Below, piece by piece: positions 54,016-63,974 of a DNA stretch of 64,000 nucleotides (its first letter is position 1; each line of letters starts with the position of its first letter). Under the pieces are notes generated by a model. That model searched no databases. It was not told the DNA's origin and was given only the letters and a program-made list of their open reading frames with translations. A program made the translations under genes and the position numbers. Origin of the DNA: Pseudomonas fluorescens (lineage in GTDB: Bacteria; Pseudomonadota; Gammaproteobacteria; Pseudomonadales; Pseudomonadaceae); the NCBI RefSeq assembly GCF_902497775.2, contig NZ_OZ024668.1, positions 3,394,326 to 3,458,325 on the forward strand. The letters are read 5' to 3'.

Positions 54016-55848
54016 TTGATACGTCCCCTCCTGTTGCTGTCACTCAGCCTGGCCTTGAGCTTTCCCGCGGGCGCGACAATCAGCGAAAGCCACGGTTACG
54101 CCCAGTTCGGCACGCTCAAGTATCCAGCCAAATTCACCCACTTCGACTGGGTCAATCCGCAAGCGCCCAAGGGCGGTACCTTGCGCGCCATGGCATTTGG
54201 CACCTTCGACACCCTCAACCCCTATACCTTCAAGGGTTCAAGCCCGGTTACCACACCGAACTTCTTGCAGTACGGGGTGAGCGAGCTCAATGAAACCCTG
54301 ATGGTCGGCACCGGCCAGTACGACCCGTCCGGTGATGAGCCCACCTCCAGCTACGGCCTGATCGCAGGTTCGGTCGAGTACAGCGACGACCGCAGCTGGG
54401 TGGTGTTCAATCTGCGGCCCGAGGCGCGCTTTCACGACGGCAAGCCGATCACCGCCAGCGACGTGGCGTTCTCCTATCGCACCCTGCTCAAGGAAGGCCA
54501 TCCGATCTACCGGACCAACCTGCAGGAAGTGAAGCGCGTCGATATCCTCAACCCGCGACGTATCCGCTTCGTCTTCAAGCGCGCCGGCAATCCACTGCTG
54601 ATCCTGCGCCTGGGCGAAATGCCGGTGCTGCCGGCACACTACTGGAAAGGCCGCGACTTCAAGGCCACCACCTTCGAGCCGCCGCTGGGCAGCGGCCCGT
54701 ACCGCATCACCCAGGTTCAGCCTGGGCGACGCCTGGTGTTCGAGCGGGTGAAGAACTACTGGGGCAAGGACCTGGCGGTCAACCGCGGCAAGTACAACGT
54801 CGACCGCGTCGAGTACGAGTTCTATCGCGACAGCGCGGTGGCCTTCGAAGCCTTCAAGGCCGGCGAATTCGACATCTACATCGAGCACCAGGCGAAGAAC
54901 TGGGCAAACGGCTACAACTTCCCGGCGGTGCACCGCGGCGATGTGATCAAGGCGCAGATCCCGCACAAGATCCCGACCCAGACCCAGGGCCTGTTCATGA
55001 ACAGCCGCCGCGCTACCTTCAACGATGCGCGGGTGCGTCAGGCACTGGGGTTGATGTTCGACTTCGAATGGACCAACCGCGCCCTGTTCAGCAGCGCCTA
55101 CCAGCGTGCCAGCAGCTACTACCCCAACAGCGAGTTCGCTGCCAGCGGCCTGCCAGTGGGCAAGGAGTGGCTGTTGCTGGCCCCCTACCGCAAGCAACTG
55201 CCTGCGGCGCTGTTCAGCGAGCCCTACAAGGTCAGCCACACCGATGGCCGTGGCATCAACCGCCAGACCCTGCGCCAGGCCCTCGACCTGCTCAGCCAGG
55301 CCGGCTGGAAGCTCAACGGCCAGCGCCTGCTCAACAGCGCCGGGCGACCCTTGAAGCTGGAACTGCTGCTGGTCAATCCGAACCTTGAACGGATCCTGCA
55401 ACCTTATGTCGAAAATCTCGCCAGCATTGGCATCGAAGCACGCTTGCGCACGGTAGACCGGGCCCAGTACAAACAACGTCTGGACCAGTTCGATTTCGAC
55501 ATGATTCTGATGACCCTGAACCAGACCCTGAGCCCGGGCCTTGAACAATGGCTGTACTTTCACTCAAGCCAGGCCTCGACCAAGGGCAGCAAGAACTATG
55601 CTGGCGTGAAAGACCCGGTGGTCGATCACCTGCTCGACACCCTGCTGGCCGCCCAGAGCCGTGAAGACCAAGTGGCCGCGGCCCGCGCCCTGGACCGGGT
55701 GCTGCTGTGGCAGTACTACATGATTCCCAACTGGTATCTCGACAACCACCGCCTGGCCTACCGCAATCGCTTTGCCTTTGTGGCCACGCCGCCCTACACC
55801 CTGGGGCTCAACAGCTGGTGGATCAAGCCTTCGGAGAAAGCCCAATGA
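54016..55848 (+). CDS. nppA1: Peptide ABC importer substrate-binding protein, first of two (NppA1 type)
   Basis: A 610-residue family 5 solute-binding protein with signal peptide (LLLLSLSLALSFPAGA). The frame starts at TTG 54016; no ATG fits the signal peptide better. It contains the YejA/NppA hallmark HFDWVNPQAPKGG near residue 45 and the ligand-binding [19 protein letters not shown]. By synteny it corresponds to PA1811 (NppA1) in the operon that imports peptidyl-nucleoside antibiotics and microcin C-type peptides. Overlaps the next gene by four bases. Confidence 0.9.
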   Translation: MIRPLLLLSLSLALSFPAGATISESHGYAQFGTLKYPAKFTHFDWVNPQAPKGGTLRAMAFGTFDTLNPYTFKGSSPVTTPNFLQYGVSELNETLMVGTGQYDPSGDEPTSSYGLIAGSVEYSDDRSWVVFNLRPEARFHDGKPITASDVAFSYRTLLKEGHPIYRTNLQEVKRVDILNPRRIRFVFKRAGNPLLILRLGEMPVLPAHYWKGRDFKATTFEPPLGSGPYRITQVQPGRRLVFERVKNYWGKDLAVNRGKYNVDRVEYEFYRDSAVAFEAFKAGEFDIYIEHQAKNWANGYNFPAVHRGDVIKAQIPHKIPTQTQGLFMNSRRATFNDARVRQALGLMFDFEWTNRALFSSAYQRASSYYPNSEFAASGLPVGKEWLLLAPYRKQLPAALFSEPYKVSHTDGRGINRQTLRQALDLLSQAGWKLNGQRLLNSAGRPLKLELLLVNPNLERILQPYVENLASIGIEARLRTVDRAQYKQRLDQFDFDMILMTLNQTLSPGLEQWLYFHSSQASTKGSKNYAGVKDPVVDHLLDTLLAAQSREDQVAAARALDRVLLWQYYMIPNWYLDNHRLAYRNRFAFVATPPYTLGLNSWWIKPSEKAQ

Positions 55849-57689
55849 TGCCAATGTCCCGCCTGCGCCTGAAGGCCTGCGCACTGCTGCTGGCCTGCCT
55901 CGGCGGCCAGGCACTGGCTGCACCGCAACACGCCCTGACCCTCTACGATGAAGCGCCGAAATATCCGACAGGCTTCAAGCACTTCGACTACGTCAACCCC
56001 GATGCGCCCAAGGGCGGCACTTTCCGCCAGGCCGGCTTCGGCGGTTTTGACAGCCTCAACCCGTTCATCAACAAGGGCGTTTCCGCCGACGACATCGGCC
56101 TGATCTACGACACCCTGATGACCCAGAGCCTGGACGAACCTTTCACCGAGTACGGCCTGGTCGCCGGCAAGATCGAGAAAGCCCCGGACAACAGCTGGGT
56201 GCGCTTCTACCTGCGCCCCGAAGCACGTTTTCATGACGGTCACCCGATGCAGGCCGAAGACGTGGTGTTCACCTTCAATACCCTGATCAAGCACGGCGCA
56301 CCGCTGTACCGCGGGTACTACGCCGATGTTGCCGAGGTGATCGCCGAAGACCCGCAGCGGGTGCTGTTCAAGTTCAAGCACAGCAACAACCGGGAGCTGC
56401 CACTGATCCTCGGCCAGTTGCCGGTATTGCCCAAGCACTTCTGGGAAAACCGCGAGTTCACCAAGGGCAACCTGGAAATCCCCCTGGGCAGCGGCCCGTA
56501 CAAGGTCGCCGAGGTCAAGCCGGGGCGCTCGATCCGCTACGAGCGGGTCAAGGACTACTGGGGCAAGGACCTGGCGGTCAACCGGGGCTTCTACAACTTC
56601 GACGAAATGACCACCGACTACTACCGCGACAGCGCCGTCACCCTGGAAGCGCTCAAGGCCGGCCAGTTCGACTACCGCCTGGAAACCGCGGCCAAGAGCT
56701 GGGCCACCGCCTATAACGTGCCGGCCGTGCGGCAAAAACGCCTGATCCTCGAAGAGCTGCCCAACGGCAACCCAACCGGCATGCAGGGCTTTGTCTACAA
56801 CATCCGCCGCCCGCTGTTTCAGGATGTGCGTGTCCGTGAAGCGCTGAGCCTGCTGCTGGACTTCGAATGGACCAACAAGCAGCTGTTCAACGGCGCCTAC
56901 ACCCGCACGCGCAGCTACTTCGAGAACTCCGACATGGCCGCCAGTGGCCTGCCCGACGCCGCCGAACTGAAGATTCTCGAACCGCTGCGCGGCAAGATCC
57001 CCGACCAGGTGTTCACCCAGGCCTTCGCCAACCCGGTCACCGATGGCAGCGGCATGATCCGCGAGCAACAGCGCAAGGCCTACAAGCTGCTACAGGAAGC
57101 CGGCTGGCGCATTGTCGACGACAAGATGGTCGACGCCCAGGGCAAGCCGGTGTCGATTGAGTTCCTGCTGGCACAGACCGAGTTCGAACGCATCCTGCTG
57201 CCGTTCAAGCGCAACCTGGCGGACCTGGGCATCGACCTGGTAATTCGCCGCGTCGACGTCTCGCAGTACATCAATCGCCTGCGCTCGCGGGATTTCGACA
57301 TGATCGTCGGCGGCTATCCGCAGTCCAACTCGCCGGGCAACGAGCAACGCGAGTTCTGGCAGAGCGCCGCCGCCGACAACCCTGGCAGCCGCAACTTCAT
57401 CGGCCTGAAAGACCCGGCCATCGACACTCTGGTCGAGCAGTTGATCAACGCCGATTCGCGACAAAGCCTGATCGAGCACTCGCGCGCCCTGGACCGGGTG
57501 CTGCAGTGGGGCTACTACGTGATCCCCAATTGGCACATCAAGACCTGGCGCGTGGCCTACTGGAACCACATTGGCCACCCCAAGGTGTCGCCCAAGTACG
57601 ACATCGGCATTAACACCTGGTGGATCAAACCGGATGTCGAGCCGGTGGTACCACTGAACCCGGCGCAAGCGGCCGAAGGGGCGAAATAG
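55845..57689 (+). CDS. nppA2: Peptide ABC importer substrate-binding protein, second of two (NppA2 type)
   Basis: A 614-residue paralogue of the protein before it, with signal peptide ([17 protein letters not shown]), the same hallmark ([15 protein letters not shown]) and [22 protein letters not shown] 55845 overlaps the stop of nppA1 (ATGA) with GGAG upstream. Two closely related binding proteins for one permease suggest different peptide preferences. Next gene starts one base after its stop. Confidence 0.92.
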   Translation: MMPMSRLRLKACALLLACLGGQALAAPQHALTLYDEAPKYPTGFKHFDYVNPDAPKGGTFRQAGFGGFDSLNPFINKGVSADDIGLIYDTLMTQSLDEPFTEYGLVAGKIEKAPDNSWVRFYLRPEARFHDGHPMQAEDVVFTFNTLIKHGAPLYRGYYADVAEVIAEDPQRVLFKFKHSNNRELPLILGQLPVLPKHFWENREFTKGNLEIPLGSGPYKVAEVKPGRSIRYERVKDYWGKDLAVNRGFYNFDEMTTDYYRDSAVTLEALKAGQFDYRLETAAKSWATAYNVPAVRQKRLILEELPNGNPTGMQGFVYNIRRPLFQDVRVREALSLLLDFEWTNKQLFNGAYTRTRSYFENSDMAASGLPDAAELKILEPLRGKIPDQVFTQAFANPVTDGSGMIREQQRKAYKLLQEAGWRIVDDKMVDAQGKPVSIEFLLAQTEFERILLPFKRNLADLGIDLVIRRVDVSQYINRLRSRDFDMIVGGYPQSNSPGNEQREFWQSAAADNPGSRNFIGLKDPAIDTLVEQLINADSRQSLIEHSRALDRVLQWGYYVIPNWHIKTWRVAYWNHIGHPKVSPKYDIGINTWWIKPDVEPVVPLNPAQAAEGAK

Positions 57690-57690
57690 C

Positions 57691-58764
57691 ATGCTGGCCT
57701 ACATCTTTCGCCGTTTGCTGCTGATCATTCCGACCTTGCTGGGCATCCTGATCATCAACTTCCTCATCATCCAGGCCGCCCCCGGCGGCCCGGTGGAACA
57801 GATGATCGCCAAGCTCGAAGGCTTCGAAGGCGCCACCAGCCGCATTGCCGGTGGCGGCGCCGAAGTGTCGGTGGCCGGCTCCAACTACCGCGGCGCCCAG
57901 GGCCTGGACCCAGCCCTGATCAAGGAAATCGAGCAGATGTACGGCTTCGACAAGTCGGCGCCGGAACGCTTGTGGATCATGATCAAGAACTACGCCCAGC
58001 TGGATTTTGGCGACAGTTTCTTTCGTGATGCCAAGGTCATCGACCTGATCGTCGAGAAGATGCCGGTGTCGATCTCCCTCGGGCTGTGGAGCACGCTGAT
58101 CATGTACCTGGTGTCGATCCCCCTGGGCATCGCCAAGGCTACCCGCCACGGCAGCCACTTCGACGTCTGGACCAGCTCGGCGATCATCATCGGCTATGCC
58201 ATTCCCGCGTTCCTGTTCGCCATCCTGCTGATCGTGCTGTTCGCCGGCGGCAGCTACCTGGACTGGTTCCCGCTGCGCGGCCTGACCTCGAACAACTTCG
58301 ACGAGTTGAGCACCGCCGGCAAGCTGCTCGACTACTTCTGGCACCTGGTACTGCCGGTCACCGCCCTGGTGATCGGCAACTTCGCGACCATGACCCTGCT
58401 GACCAAGAACAGCTTCCTCGACGAGATCAACAAGCAATATGTGGTCACCGCCAAGGCCAAGGGCCTGAGCCCCAACCGCGTGCTCTACGGCCACGTGTTC
58501 CGCAACGCCATGCTGCTGGTGATCGCCGGCTTTCCTTCGGCGTTCATCGGCATTTTCTTCACCGGCTCCTTGCTGATCGAGGTGATCTTCTCCCTCGACG
58601 GCCTGGGCCTGATGAGTTTCGAAGCAGCGATCAACCGCGACTACCCGGTGGTGTTCGGCACCCTGTTCATCTTCACCCTGCTCGGGCTGGTGGTGAAGCT
58701 GATCGGCGACCTGACCTACACCCTGGTCGACCCACGTATCGACTTCGACAGCCGGGAGCACTGA
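57691..58764 (+). CDS. nppB: Peptide ABC importer permease (YejB/NppB type)
   Basis: A 357-residue inner-membrane permease with about six helices and a large insertion after the first. The coupling motif for the ATPase ([21 protein letters not shown]) contains the EAA-like loop. One base separates it from both neighbours' coding regions. Confidence 0.94.
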   Translation: MLAYIFRRLLLIIPTLLGILIINFLIIQAAPGGPVEQMIAKLEGFEGATSRIAGGGAEVSVAGSNYRGAQGLDPALIKEIEQMYGFDKSAPERLWIMIKNYAQLDFGDSFFRDAKVIDLIVEKMPVSISLGLWSTLIMYLVSIPLGIAKATRHGSHFDVWTSSAIIIGYAIPAFLFAILLIVLFAGGSYLDWFPLRGLTSNNFDELSTAGKLLDYFWHLVLPVTALVIGNFATMTLLTKNSFLDEINKQYVVTAKAKGLSPNRVLYGHVFRNAMLLVIAGFPSAFIGIFFTGSLLIEVIFSLDGLGLMSFEAAINRDYPVVFGTLFIFTLLGLVVKLIGDLTYTLVDPRIDFDSREH

Positions 58765-58765
58765 G

Positions 58766-59785
58766 ATGAACCTGTCACCTCTGAATCGCCGGCGCTTCGA
58801 GCGCTTCAAGGCCAACCGCCGCGGCTGGTGGTCGTTGTGGCTGTTCCTGATCCTGTTCGGCCTGAGCCTTGGCGCCGAACTGGTCGCCAACGACAAGCCG
58901 CTGGCGGTGCGCTACGACGGCGAATGGTATTTCCCCGCGCTCAAGCGCTACCCGGAAACCACCTTCGGCGGCGAATTCCCACTGGAAGCCAACTACAAGA
59001 GCCCGTACATCCGCGAGCTGCTCGCCGCCAAGGACAGCTTCGTGCTGTGGGCACCGATCCCGTTCAGCTACCAGAGCATCAACTACGACCTCAAGGTCCC
59101 CGCGCCTGCCCCGCCGTCGGCGCAGAACTGGCTGGGCACCGATGACCAGGGCCGCGACGTGCTGGCGCGGGTCATCTATGGTTTCCGTATCTCGGTGCTG
59201 TTTGCCCTGACCCTGACCATCCTCAGCTCGATCATCGGCGTGATCGCCGGCGCCCTGCAGGGCTTCTACGGCGGCTGGGTGGACCTGGCCGGGCAGCGCT
59301 TTCTGGAAATCTGGTCGGGATTGCCGGTGCTGTACCTGCTGATCATCCTCGCCAGCTTCGTGCAACCGAACTTCTGGTGGCTGCTGGGGATCATGTTGCT
59401 GTTCTCGTGGATGAGCCTGGTGGACGTGGTGCGCGCCGAGTTCCTGCGCGGACGCAACCTTGAATACGTGCGCGCGGCGCGGGCGCTGGGGATGCAGAAC
59501 GGCGCGATCATGTACCGGCACATCCTGCCCAACGCGATGATCTCGACCATGACCTTCATGCCGTTCATTCTCACCGGCGCCATCGGCACTTTGACCGCCC
59601 TGGACTTCCTCGGCTTCGGCCTGCCGCCCGGCGCGCCATCGCTGGGCGAGCTGGTGGCCCAGGGCAAGTCCAACCTGCAAGCGCCCTGGCTGGGCATGAG
59701 CGCCTTTGCCGTGCTGGCGCTGATGCTCAGCCTGCTGGTGTTCATCGGCGAGTCCGCCCGCGATGCCTTCGACCCGAGGAAATGA
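58766..59785 (+). CDS. nppC: Peptide ABC importer permease (YejE/NppC type)
   Basis: A 339-residue second permease. N-terminal RRRFERFKANRRGWWSLWLF is the OppC-type N-terminal region, GTDDQGRDVLARVIYGFRIS is the oppC signature, and YVRAARALGMQNGAIMYRHI the coupling loop. Pairs with NppB in the membrane. Confidence 0.94.
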   Translation: MNLSPLNRRRFERFKANRRGWWSLWLFLILFGLSLGAELVANDKPLAVRYDGEWYFPALKRYPETTFGGEFPLEANYKSPYIRELLAAKDSFVLWAPIPFSYQSINYDLKVPAPAPPSAQNWLGTDDQGRDVLARVIYGFRISVLFALTLTILSSIIGVIAGALQGFYGGWVDLAGQRFLEIWSGLPVLYLLIILASFVQPNFWWLLGIMLLFSWMSLVDVVRAEFLRGRNLEYVRAARALGMQNGAIMYRHILPNAMISTMTFMPFILTGAIGTLTALDFLGFGLPPGAPSLGELVAQGKSNLQAPWLGMSAFAVLALMLSLLVFIGESARDAFDPRK

Positions 59786-59786
59786 G

Positions 59787-61397
59787 ATGAGCAAGGAAAC
59801 CTTGATCGAAGTCCGCGACCTGGCCGTCGAGTTCGTCACCGGCGATCAATGCCAGCGGGTGGTTGAAGGTGTCAGCTTCGACATCCGCCGCGGCGAAACC
59901 CTGGCCCTGGTCGGCGAAAGCGGCTCGGGCAAGTCGGTGACCGCGCATTCGATCCTGCGCCTGCTGCCCTACCCGCTGGCCCGGCACCCGTCCGGGAGCA
60001 TCCTGTTCGAGGGGCACGACCTGCTGACCCTCGACGAGAAACAGATGCGGCGCATCCGCGGCAACCGCGTGGCGATGATCTTCCAGGAGCCGATGACCTC
60101 GCTCAACCCGCTGCACAATATCGAAAAGCAGATCAACGAGATCCTTCTGCTGCACAAGGGCCTGCGCGGCAAGGCGGCCACTGAGCGCACCCTGGAGCTG
60201 CTGGCGATGGTCGGCATACCCGAGCCACACAAACGCCTCAAAGCCCTGCCACACGAGCTCTCAGGCGGTCAGAGGCAGCGTGTGATGATTGCCATGGCCC
60301 TGGCCAACGAGCCGGACCTGCTGATCGCCGACGAACCAACCACGGCGCTGGACGTCACCGTACAACTGAAAATCCTCGAACTGCTGAAATCCTTGCAGGC
60401 GCGCCTGGGCATGGCCCTGCTGCTGATCAGTCACGACCTCAACCTGGTCAAGCGTATTGCCCACCGGGTCTGCGTGATGCAAAAGGGCCAGATCGTCGAG
60501 CAGGCCGACTGCGAAACACTGTTTAGCGCGCCCCAGCACCCCTACACGCAAATGCTCCTGGGCGCCGAACCCAGCGGCGGCCCCGCCGGCAACCCGCCTG
60601 GCGCGCCAATGCTTCAGGTCGAAGACCTGCGCGTCTGGTTCCCGATCAAGAAAGGCTTGCTGCGGCGCACCGTCGATTACGTCAAGGCGGTGGACGGCAT
60701 CAACTTCGACCTGCCCCAGGGCCAGACCCTGGGCATCGTCGGTGAAAGCGGTTCAGGCAAGTCGACTCTGGGCCTGGCGATCCTGCGCCTGCTCGGCAGC
60801 CAGGGCAGCATCCGTTTTCAGGGCACGGCCCTGGAGAACCTGACCCAGCAGCAGGTCCGACCGCTGCGTCGGCAGATGCAGGTGGTCTTCCAGGATCCGT
60901 TCGGCAGCCTCAGCCCGCGCATGTGCGTCAGCGATATCGTCGGCGAAGGCCTGCGCATCCACCGCATGGGCAGCGCCGCCGAGCAGGAGCAGGCGATCAT
61001 CGCTGCCCTGCAGGAGGTCGGGCTCGATCCGCAGGCCCGGCATCGTTACCCGCACGAGTTCTCCGGCGGTCAACGCCAGCGCATCGCCATAGCCCGGGCC
61101 TTGGTACTCAAACCGGCGCTGATCCTGCTCGATGAGCCGACCTCGGCACTGGACCGTACCGTGCAGCGCCAGGTGGTGGAGCTGCTGCGTTCGCTGCAGA
61201 GCAAGTACAACCTCACCTACCTGTTCATCAGCCACGACCTGGCGGTAGTCAAGGCGCTCAGCCACCAGTTGATGGTGGTCAAGCAAGGCCAGGTAGTGGA
61301 GCAAGGGGTGGCGGCGGATATCTTTGCCGCTCCGCAGCATCCGTATACCCGGCAGTTGCTGGAGGCGGCGTTTCTGGCGCCAGCAGTCGCTCAGTAG
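59787..61397 (+). CDS. nppD: Peptide ABC importer ATP-binding protein, two domains (YejF/NppD type)
   Basis: A 536-residue fused ATPase. First nucleotide-binding domain: Walker [10 protein letters not shown], signature LSGGQRQRV, Walker [14 protein letters not shown]. Second domain: [30 protein letters not shown]. Both are complete, so both should hydrolyse ATP. Start MSKETLIEV at 59787 just after the nppC stop, with GAGGAAATGAG upstream. Last gene of the operon; a REP element and a strong terminator follow. Confidence 0.95.
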   Translation: MSKETLIEVRDLAVEFVTGDQCQRVVEGVSFDIRRGETLALVGESGSGKSVTAHSILRLLPYPLARHPSGSILFEGHDLLTLDEKQMRRIRGNRVAMIFQEPMTSLNPLHNIEKQINEILLLHKGLRGKAATERTLELLAMVGIPEPHKRLKALPHELSGGQRQRVMIAMALANEPDLLIADEPTTALDVTVQLKILELLKSLQARLGMALLLISHDLNLVKRIAHRVCVMQKGQIVEQADCETLFSAPQHPYTQMLLGAEPSGGPAGNPPGAPMLQVEDLRVWFPIKKGLLRRTVDYVKAVDGINFDLPQGQTLGIVGESGSGKSTLGLAILRLLGSQGSIRFQGTALENLTQQQVRPLRRQMQVVFQDPFGSLSPRMCVSDIVGEGLRIHRMGSAAEQEQAIIAALQEVGLDPQARHRYPHEFSGGQRQRIAIARALVLKPALILLDEPTSALDRTVQRQVVELLRSLQSKYNLTYLFISHDLAVVKALSHQLMVVKQGQVVEQGVAADIFAAPQHPYTRQLLEAAFLAPAVAQ

Positions 61398-61402
61398 CCT
61401 CT

Positions 61403-61454
61403 TCGCGGGGCAAGCCCGCTCCTACAAACCGGTGGGAGCGGGCTTGCCCCGCGA
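61403..61454. repeat. REP palindrome (second copy)
   Basis: TCGCGGGGCAAGCCCGCTCC and its complement GGAGCGGGCTTGCCCCGCGA are perfect 20-base arms around TACAAACCGGTG. Same family as the element at 46114-46157, with a different loop. It lies between nppD and its terminator. Confidence 0.92.
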
Positions 61455-61457
61455 TGA

Positions 61458-61493
61458 AAACAAAAAAGGCCGCATCTGCGGCCTTTTTTGTTT
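61458..61493. terminator. Bidirectional rho-independent terminator between nppD and ppiD
   Basis: AAACAAAAAAGGCCGCA and TGCGGCCTTTTTTGTTT are perfect arms, with A-run and T-run flanking the GC core on both strands. It ends both the npp operon and the convergent ppiD transcript. Confidence 0.92.
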
Positions 61494-61507
61494 CAAGCTT
61501 CAAGCAC

Positions 61508-63379
61508 TCAGTAGCGAGTGATATCCGCCTTGGCTTCCAACAGCTTGCGGTACGCCGCAAAGTCCTGCTGACCGGCGCGCGAAGCAAGGAAGCGGCGATA
61601 GGTCGCTTTCTCTTCTTCCGTGGCCGCAGTGCCTTCGTTGACGCCGTTCAGGCGCAGCACCACCAGGCTACCATCGGCCAGGGTGACGCTGGCGTACACC
61701 GGTTTGTCCTTGGCTTCAGGCTTGCTCATGCGGAACAGTGCCTGCAGTTCGACCGGATCGATACCTTCCTGGCTGCGCGACACCGCTTCGTGGACCTTCC
61801 AGGCCTGACCGTCCTGGCTCGCCGCCAGGGCAATCTTGCCATCACGCAGACCGGCGATCAGGGCATCGGCCTTGGTCTTCAGGGCAGCAGTCGCCTGCTC
61901 TTTGGCCAGGTGCTTGCGGATGCTCTCGGAGACGACTTCAAGGCCCAGTTGCTCAGGCTTGCGGTGTTCCTTGACACGCAGTACCACGATGGTTTCCGGA
62001 TCCAGCTCGATCGCCGTGCTGTTGGAACCTTCTTCCAGCACTTCGGTGCTGAACGCGGCCTGGATCACGGCGCGGTTGGCAGTGATGCCTTCGCCGCCTT
62101 CACGACCGAACGCTGGCGAGGTGTGCACCTTCAGACCCAGTTCCTGAGCCGGCTGGGCCAGGTCGGAGGCTTCGAATGCCGAGTCTTCCAGTTGCTTGGT
62201 CACTTCGACGAAGCGCTGTTCGACCTGCTGGGTCTTGAGCTCGCGGGTCAGCTTGTCTTTCAGGCTGTCGAAGCTTGGCACTTCAGGCGCCTGCACATCG
62301 AGCAACTTGATCAGATGGAAACCGTACTCGGTACGCACCGGCCCCGAGACCTGGTCCTTGTTCAGCGTATACAGCGCATCTTCGAAGGCCGGATCATAGA
62401 CGCCCTGCCCGGCAAAGCCGAGGTCACCGCCGTTGTTGGCCGAGCCCGGGTCCTGGGAGAATTCCTTGGCCAGGGTGGCAAAATCTTCGCCTTTGGCCAG
62501 ACGTGCCTGGATCTCTTCGATCTTGGCCTTGGCCTGACCCTCGTTCACCTTGTCGTTGATTTCGATAAGGATGTGCGCGGCGTGACGTTGCTCGGCGAGG
62601 TTGGCGATTTCTTTCTCGTACAGCGCCTTGAGCTCGTCCTGGTTGACTTCAACCTGATCGAAGAACGCGGATTTCTTCAGCTCGATGTAGTCGATGACGA
62701 CCTGATCGGGGCTCATGAACTCCTTGGCGTGTTCGTCGTAGTGCGCCTTGATCTGCTCGTCGGTGACCTTGACTGCGGCCGGGTCGGCCTTGAAGGTCAG
62801 CGAGGCGAAATCACGGGTCTGTTTTTCCAGGCGAGCGAAAGCGTTGACCTGGTCATCGGTGACAAAACCGCTGCCGGCAAGGCCGGTGCGCAGTTGGCCG
62901 ATGAGCATTTCCTGGGCCAGCATTTCGCGGAATTGCAGACGGCCGTAGCCCATCTGGCGAATGACCTGGTCAAAGCGCTCGGCGCTGAACTTGCCATCTT
63001 CCTGGAACTCAGGCGTTTGCAGGATCAGTTGGTCGAGGGCCGCCTCGGAAAAAGAGAACTTGGCGTCTTCGGCACCCTGGAGCAGCAACTTGCGATCGAT
63101 CAGGCCCTTGAGCGCCGCTTCACGCAGCATTTGCTCGTTGAGCATGGCCGGATCGAAATCCTTGCCCAGCTGTTGCATCAGCTGCCGACGTTGCATGTCG
63201 ACGGCCTGGCTCAGCTCGTTCTGGCTGATCTTGTCGCCGTTGACCTTGGCAGCGTCCTGGCTGCTGGTGGTGGCCTGGAAGATGGCATCGAAGCCGGTCA
63301 GTGCCATCAAGGCTACGATGACACCGATGATGGTCTTGGCAATCCAACCTTGTGAATTGTCCCTGATATTCTGCAGCAT
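61508..63379 (-). CDS. ppiD: Periplasmic folding chaperone PpiD (SurA-like, parvulin domain)
   Basis: A 623-residue inner-membrane-anchored chaperone. One N-terminal helix (IIGVIVALMALTGFDAIF), then the SurA-like N-domain (ISQNELSQAVDMQRRQLMQQ), one parvulin PPIase domain around residues 260-360 (RHAAHILIEI, LAKEFSQDPGSANNGGDLGF, VRTEYGFHLIKL), then a C-terminal domain. It works next to the SecYEG translocon on emerging outer-membrane and periplasmic proteins. Downstream of hupB on the same strand; in P. aeruginosa fabI lies beyond it, but here the npp operon follows. Confidence 0.95.
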   Translation of the reverse strand: MLQNIRDNSQGWIAKTIIGVIVALMALTGFDAIFQATTSSQDAAKVNGDKISQNELSQAVDMQRRQLMQQLGKDFDPAMLNEQMLREAALKGLIDRKLLLQGAEDAKFSFSEAALDQLILQTPEFQEDGKFSAERFDQVIRQMGYGRLQFREMLAQEMLIGQLRTGLAGSGFVTDDQVNAFARLEKQTRDFASLTFKADPAAVKVTDEQIKAHYDEHAKEFMSPDQVVIDYIELKKSAFFDQVEVNQDELKALYEKEIANLAEQRHAAHILIEINDKVNEGQAKAKIEEIQARLAKGEDFATLAKEFSQDPGSANNGGDLGFAGQGVYDPAFEDALYTLNKDQVSGPVRTEYGFHLIKLLDVQAPEVPSFDSLKDKLTRELKTQQVEQRFVEVTKQLEDSAFEASDLAQPAQELGLKVHTSPAFGREGGEGITANRAVIQAAFSTEVLEEGSNSTAIELDPETIVVLRVKEHRKPEQLGLEVVSESIRKHLAKEQATAALKTKADALIAGLRDGKIALAASQDGQAWKVHEAVSRSQEGIDPVELQALFRMSKPEAKDKPVYASVTLADGSLVVLRLNGVNEGTAATEEEKATYRRFLASRAGQQDFAAYRKLLEAKADITRY

Positions 63380-63446
63380 GCGTCCCCCAGAAACGGTTGT
63401 ACTGAATGAACCAACCGTGGAGCGTGGGTAGAGTCCTGATAGAAGA

Positions 63447-63470
63447 AAGGCGCATCCGAGGATGCGCCTT
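63447..63470 (-). terminator. Hairpin after hupB, probable terminator
   Basis: AAGGCGCATCC and GGATGCGCCTT form an 11-base stem with a two-base gap at the tip; on the minus strand TTTCTTCT follows. It lies about 110 bases past the hupB stop and before ppiD, so it may limit read-through from hupB. Confidence 0.6.
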
Positions 63471-63480
63471 CTCGTAACTG

Positions 63481-63566
63481 GCCGAGCGCCGGGAACCTGG
63501 TATCAGGCCTCCCGGCGCTCGGCAGCCGGGCCAGGCGTGAGCCTGGCTCGGTTAGGCGTGAGCCTG
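63481..63566. repeat. Cluster of inverted and direct repeats between hupB and ppiD
   Basis: GCCGAGCGCCGGGA (63481-63494) and TCCCGGCGCTCGGC (63510-63523) are perfect 14-base inverted arms. Next come two direct copies of AGGCGTGAGCCTG (63533-63545 and 63554-63566), the first inside the small palindrome CCAGGCGTGAGCCTGG. Read from hupB they form successive hairpins in its 3' untranslated region. Confidence 0.7.
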
Positions 63567-63577
63567 AAGGAAGCGAC

Positions 63578-63850
63578 TTAGTTGACGGCTTCTTTCAGTG
63601 CCTTGCCAGCCTTGAAGCCAGGCTTCTTGGCGGCAGGGATTTCCAGGGTCTTACCGGTTTGCGGGTTGCGGCCGGTGCGAGCTGGACGGTCGGTGACGGA
63701 GAAGGTACCGAAACCTACCAGTACCACGGAGTCACCTGCCTTCAGGGCGCCGGTGACGGATTCGATTACTGCGTCCAGCGCTTTGCCAGCGCTAGCTTTC
63801 GAAATATCAGCAGATGCGGCGATAGCGTCAATCAGTTCCGACTTGTTCAC
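63578..63850 (-). CDS. hupB: DNA-binding protein HU-beta
   Basis: A 90-residue nucleoid protein: [20 protein letters not shown] at the N-terminus and the DNA-binding arm with [20 protein letters not shown], followed by [20 protein letters not shown]. Length and sequence are typical of HupB. It lies upstream of ppiD as in P. aeruginosa (PA1804-PA1805), and has its own promoter in the last 150 bases of the window. Confidence 0.97.
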   Translation of the reverse strand: MNKSELIDAIAASADISKASAGKALDAVIESVTGALKAGDSVVLVGFGTFSVTDRPARTGRNPQTGKTLEIPAAKKPGFKAGKALKEAVN

Positions 63851-63945
63851 TCTAAGTCCCCTTATATCTCTATTGAGTTTGTTTCTAAGTATGTAATGAA
63901 AAGCTAAACGAGCGCTGGGTGGCCTGTTGACACTTAAGTGCCGCT

Positions 63946-63974
63946 TTATAACAAGGGCCTGAAAATACTGTCAA
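63946..63974 (-). promoter_or_regulatory. Sigma-70 promoter of hupB
   Basis: On the minus strand TTGACA (63969-63974) and TTATAA (63946-63951) are separated by exactly 17 bases, a near-consensus promoter about 96 bases before the hupB start. The overlapping TTGACA on the plus strand nearby has poor spacing. Confidence 0.8.

Noticed and set aside
61454..63355. 633-codon open frame antisense to ppiD
   Set aside because: Antisense of an unmistakable PpiD; composition is typical of a shadow frame and there is no ribosome site at the start.
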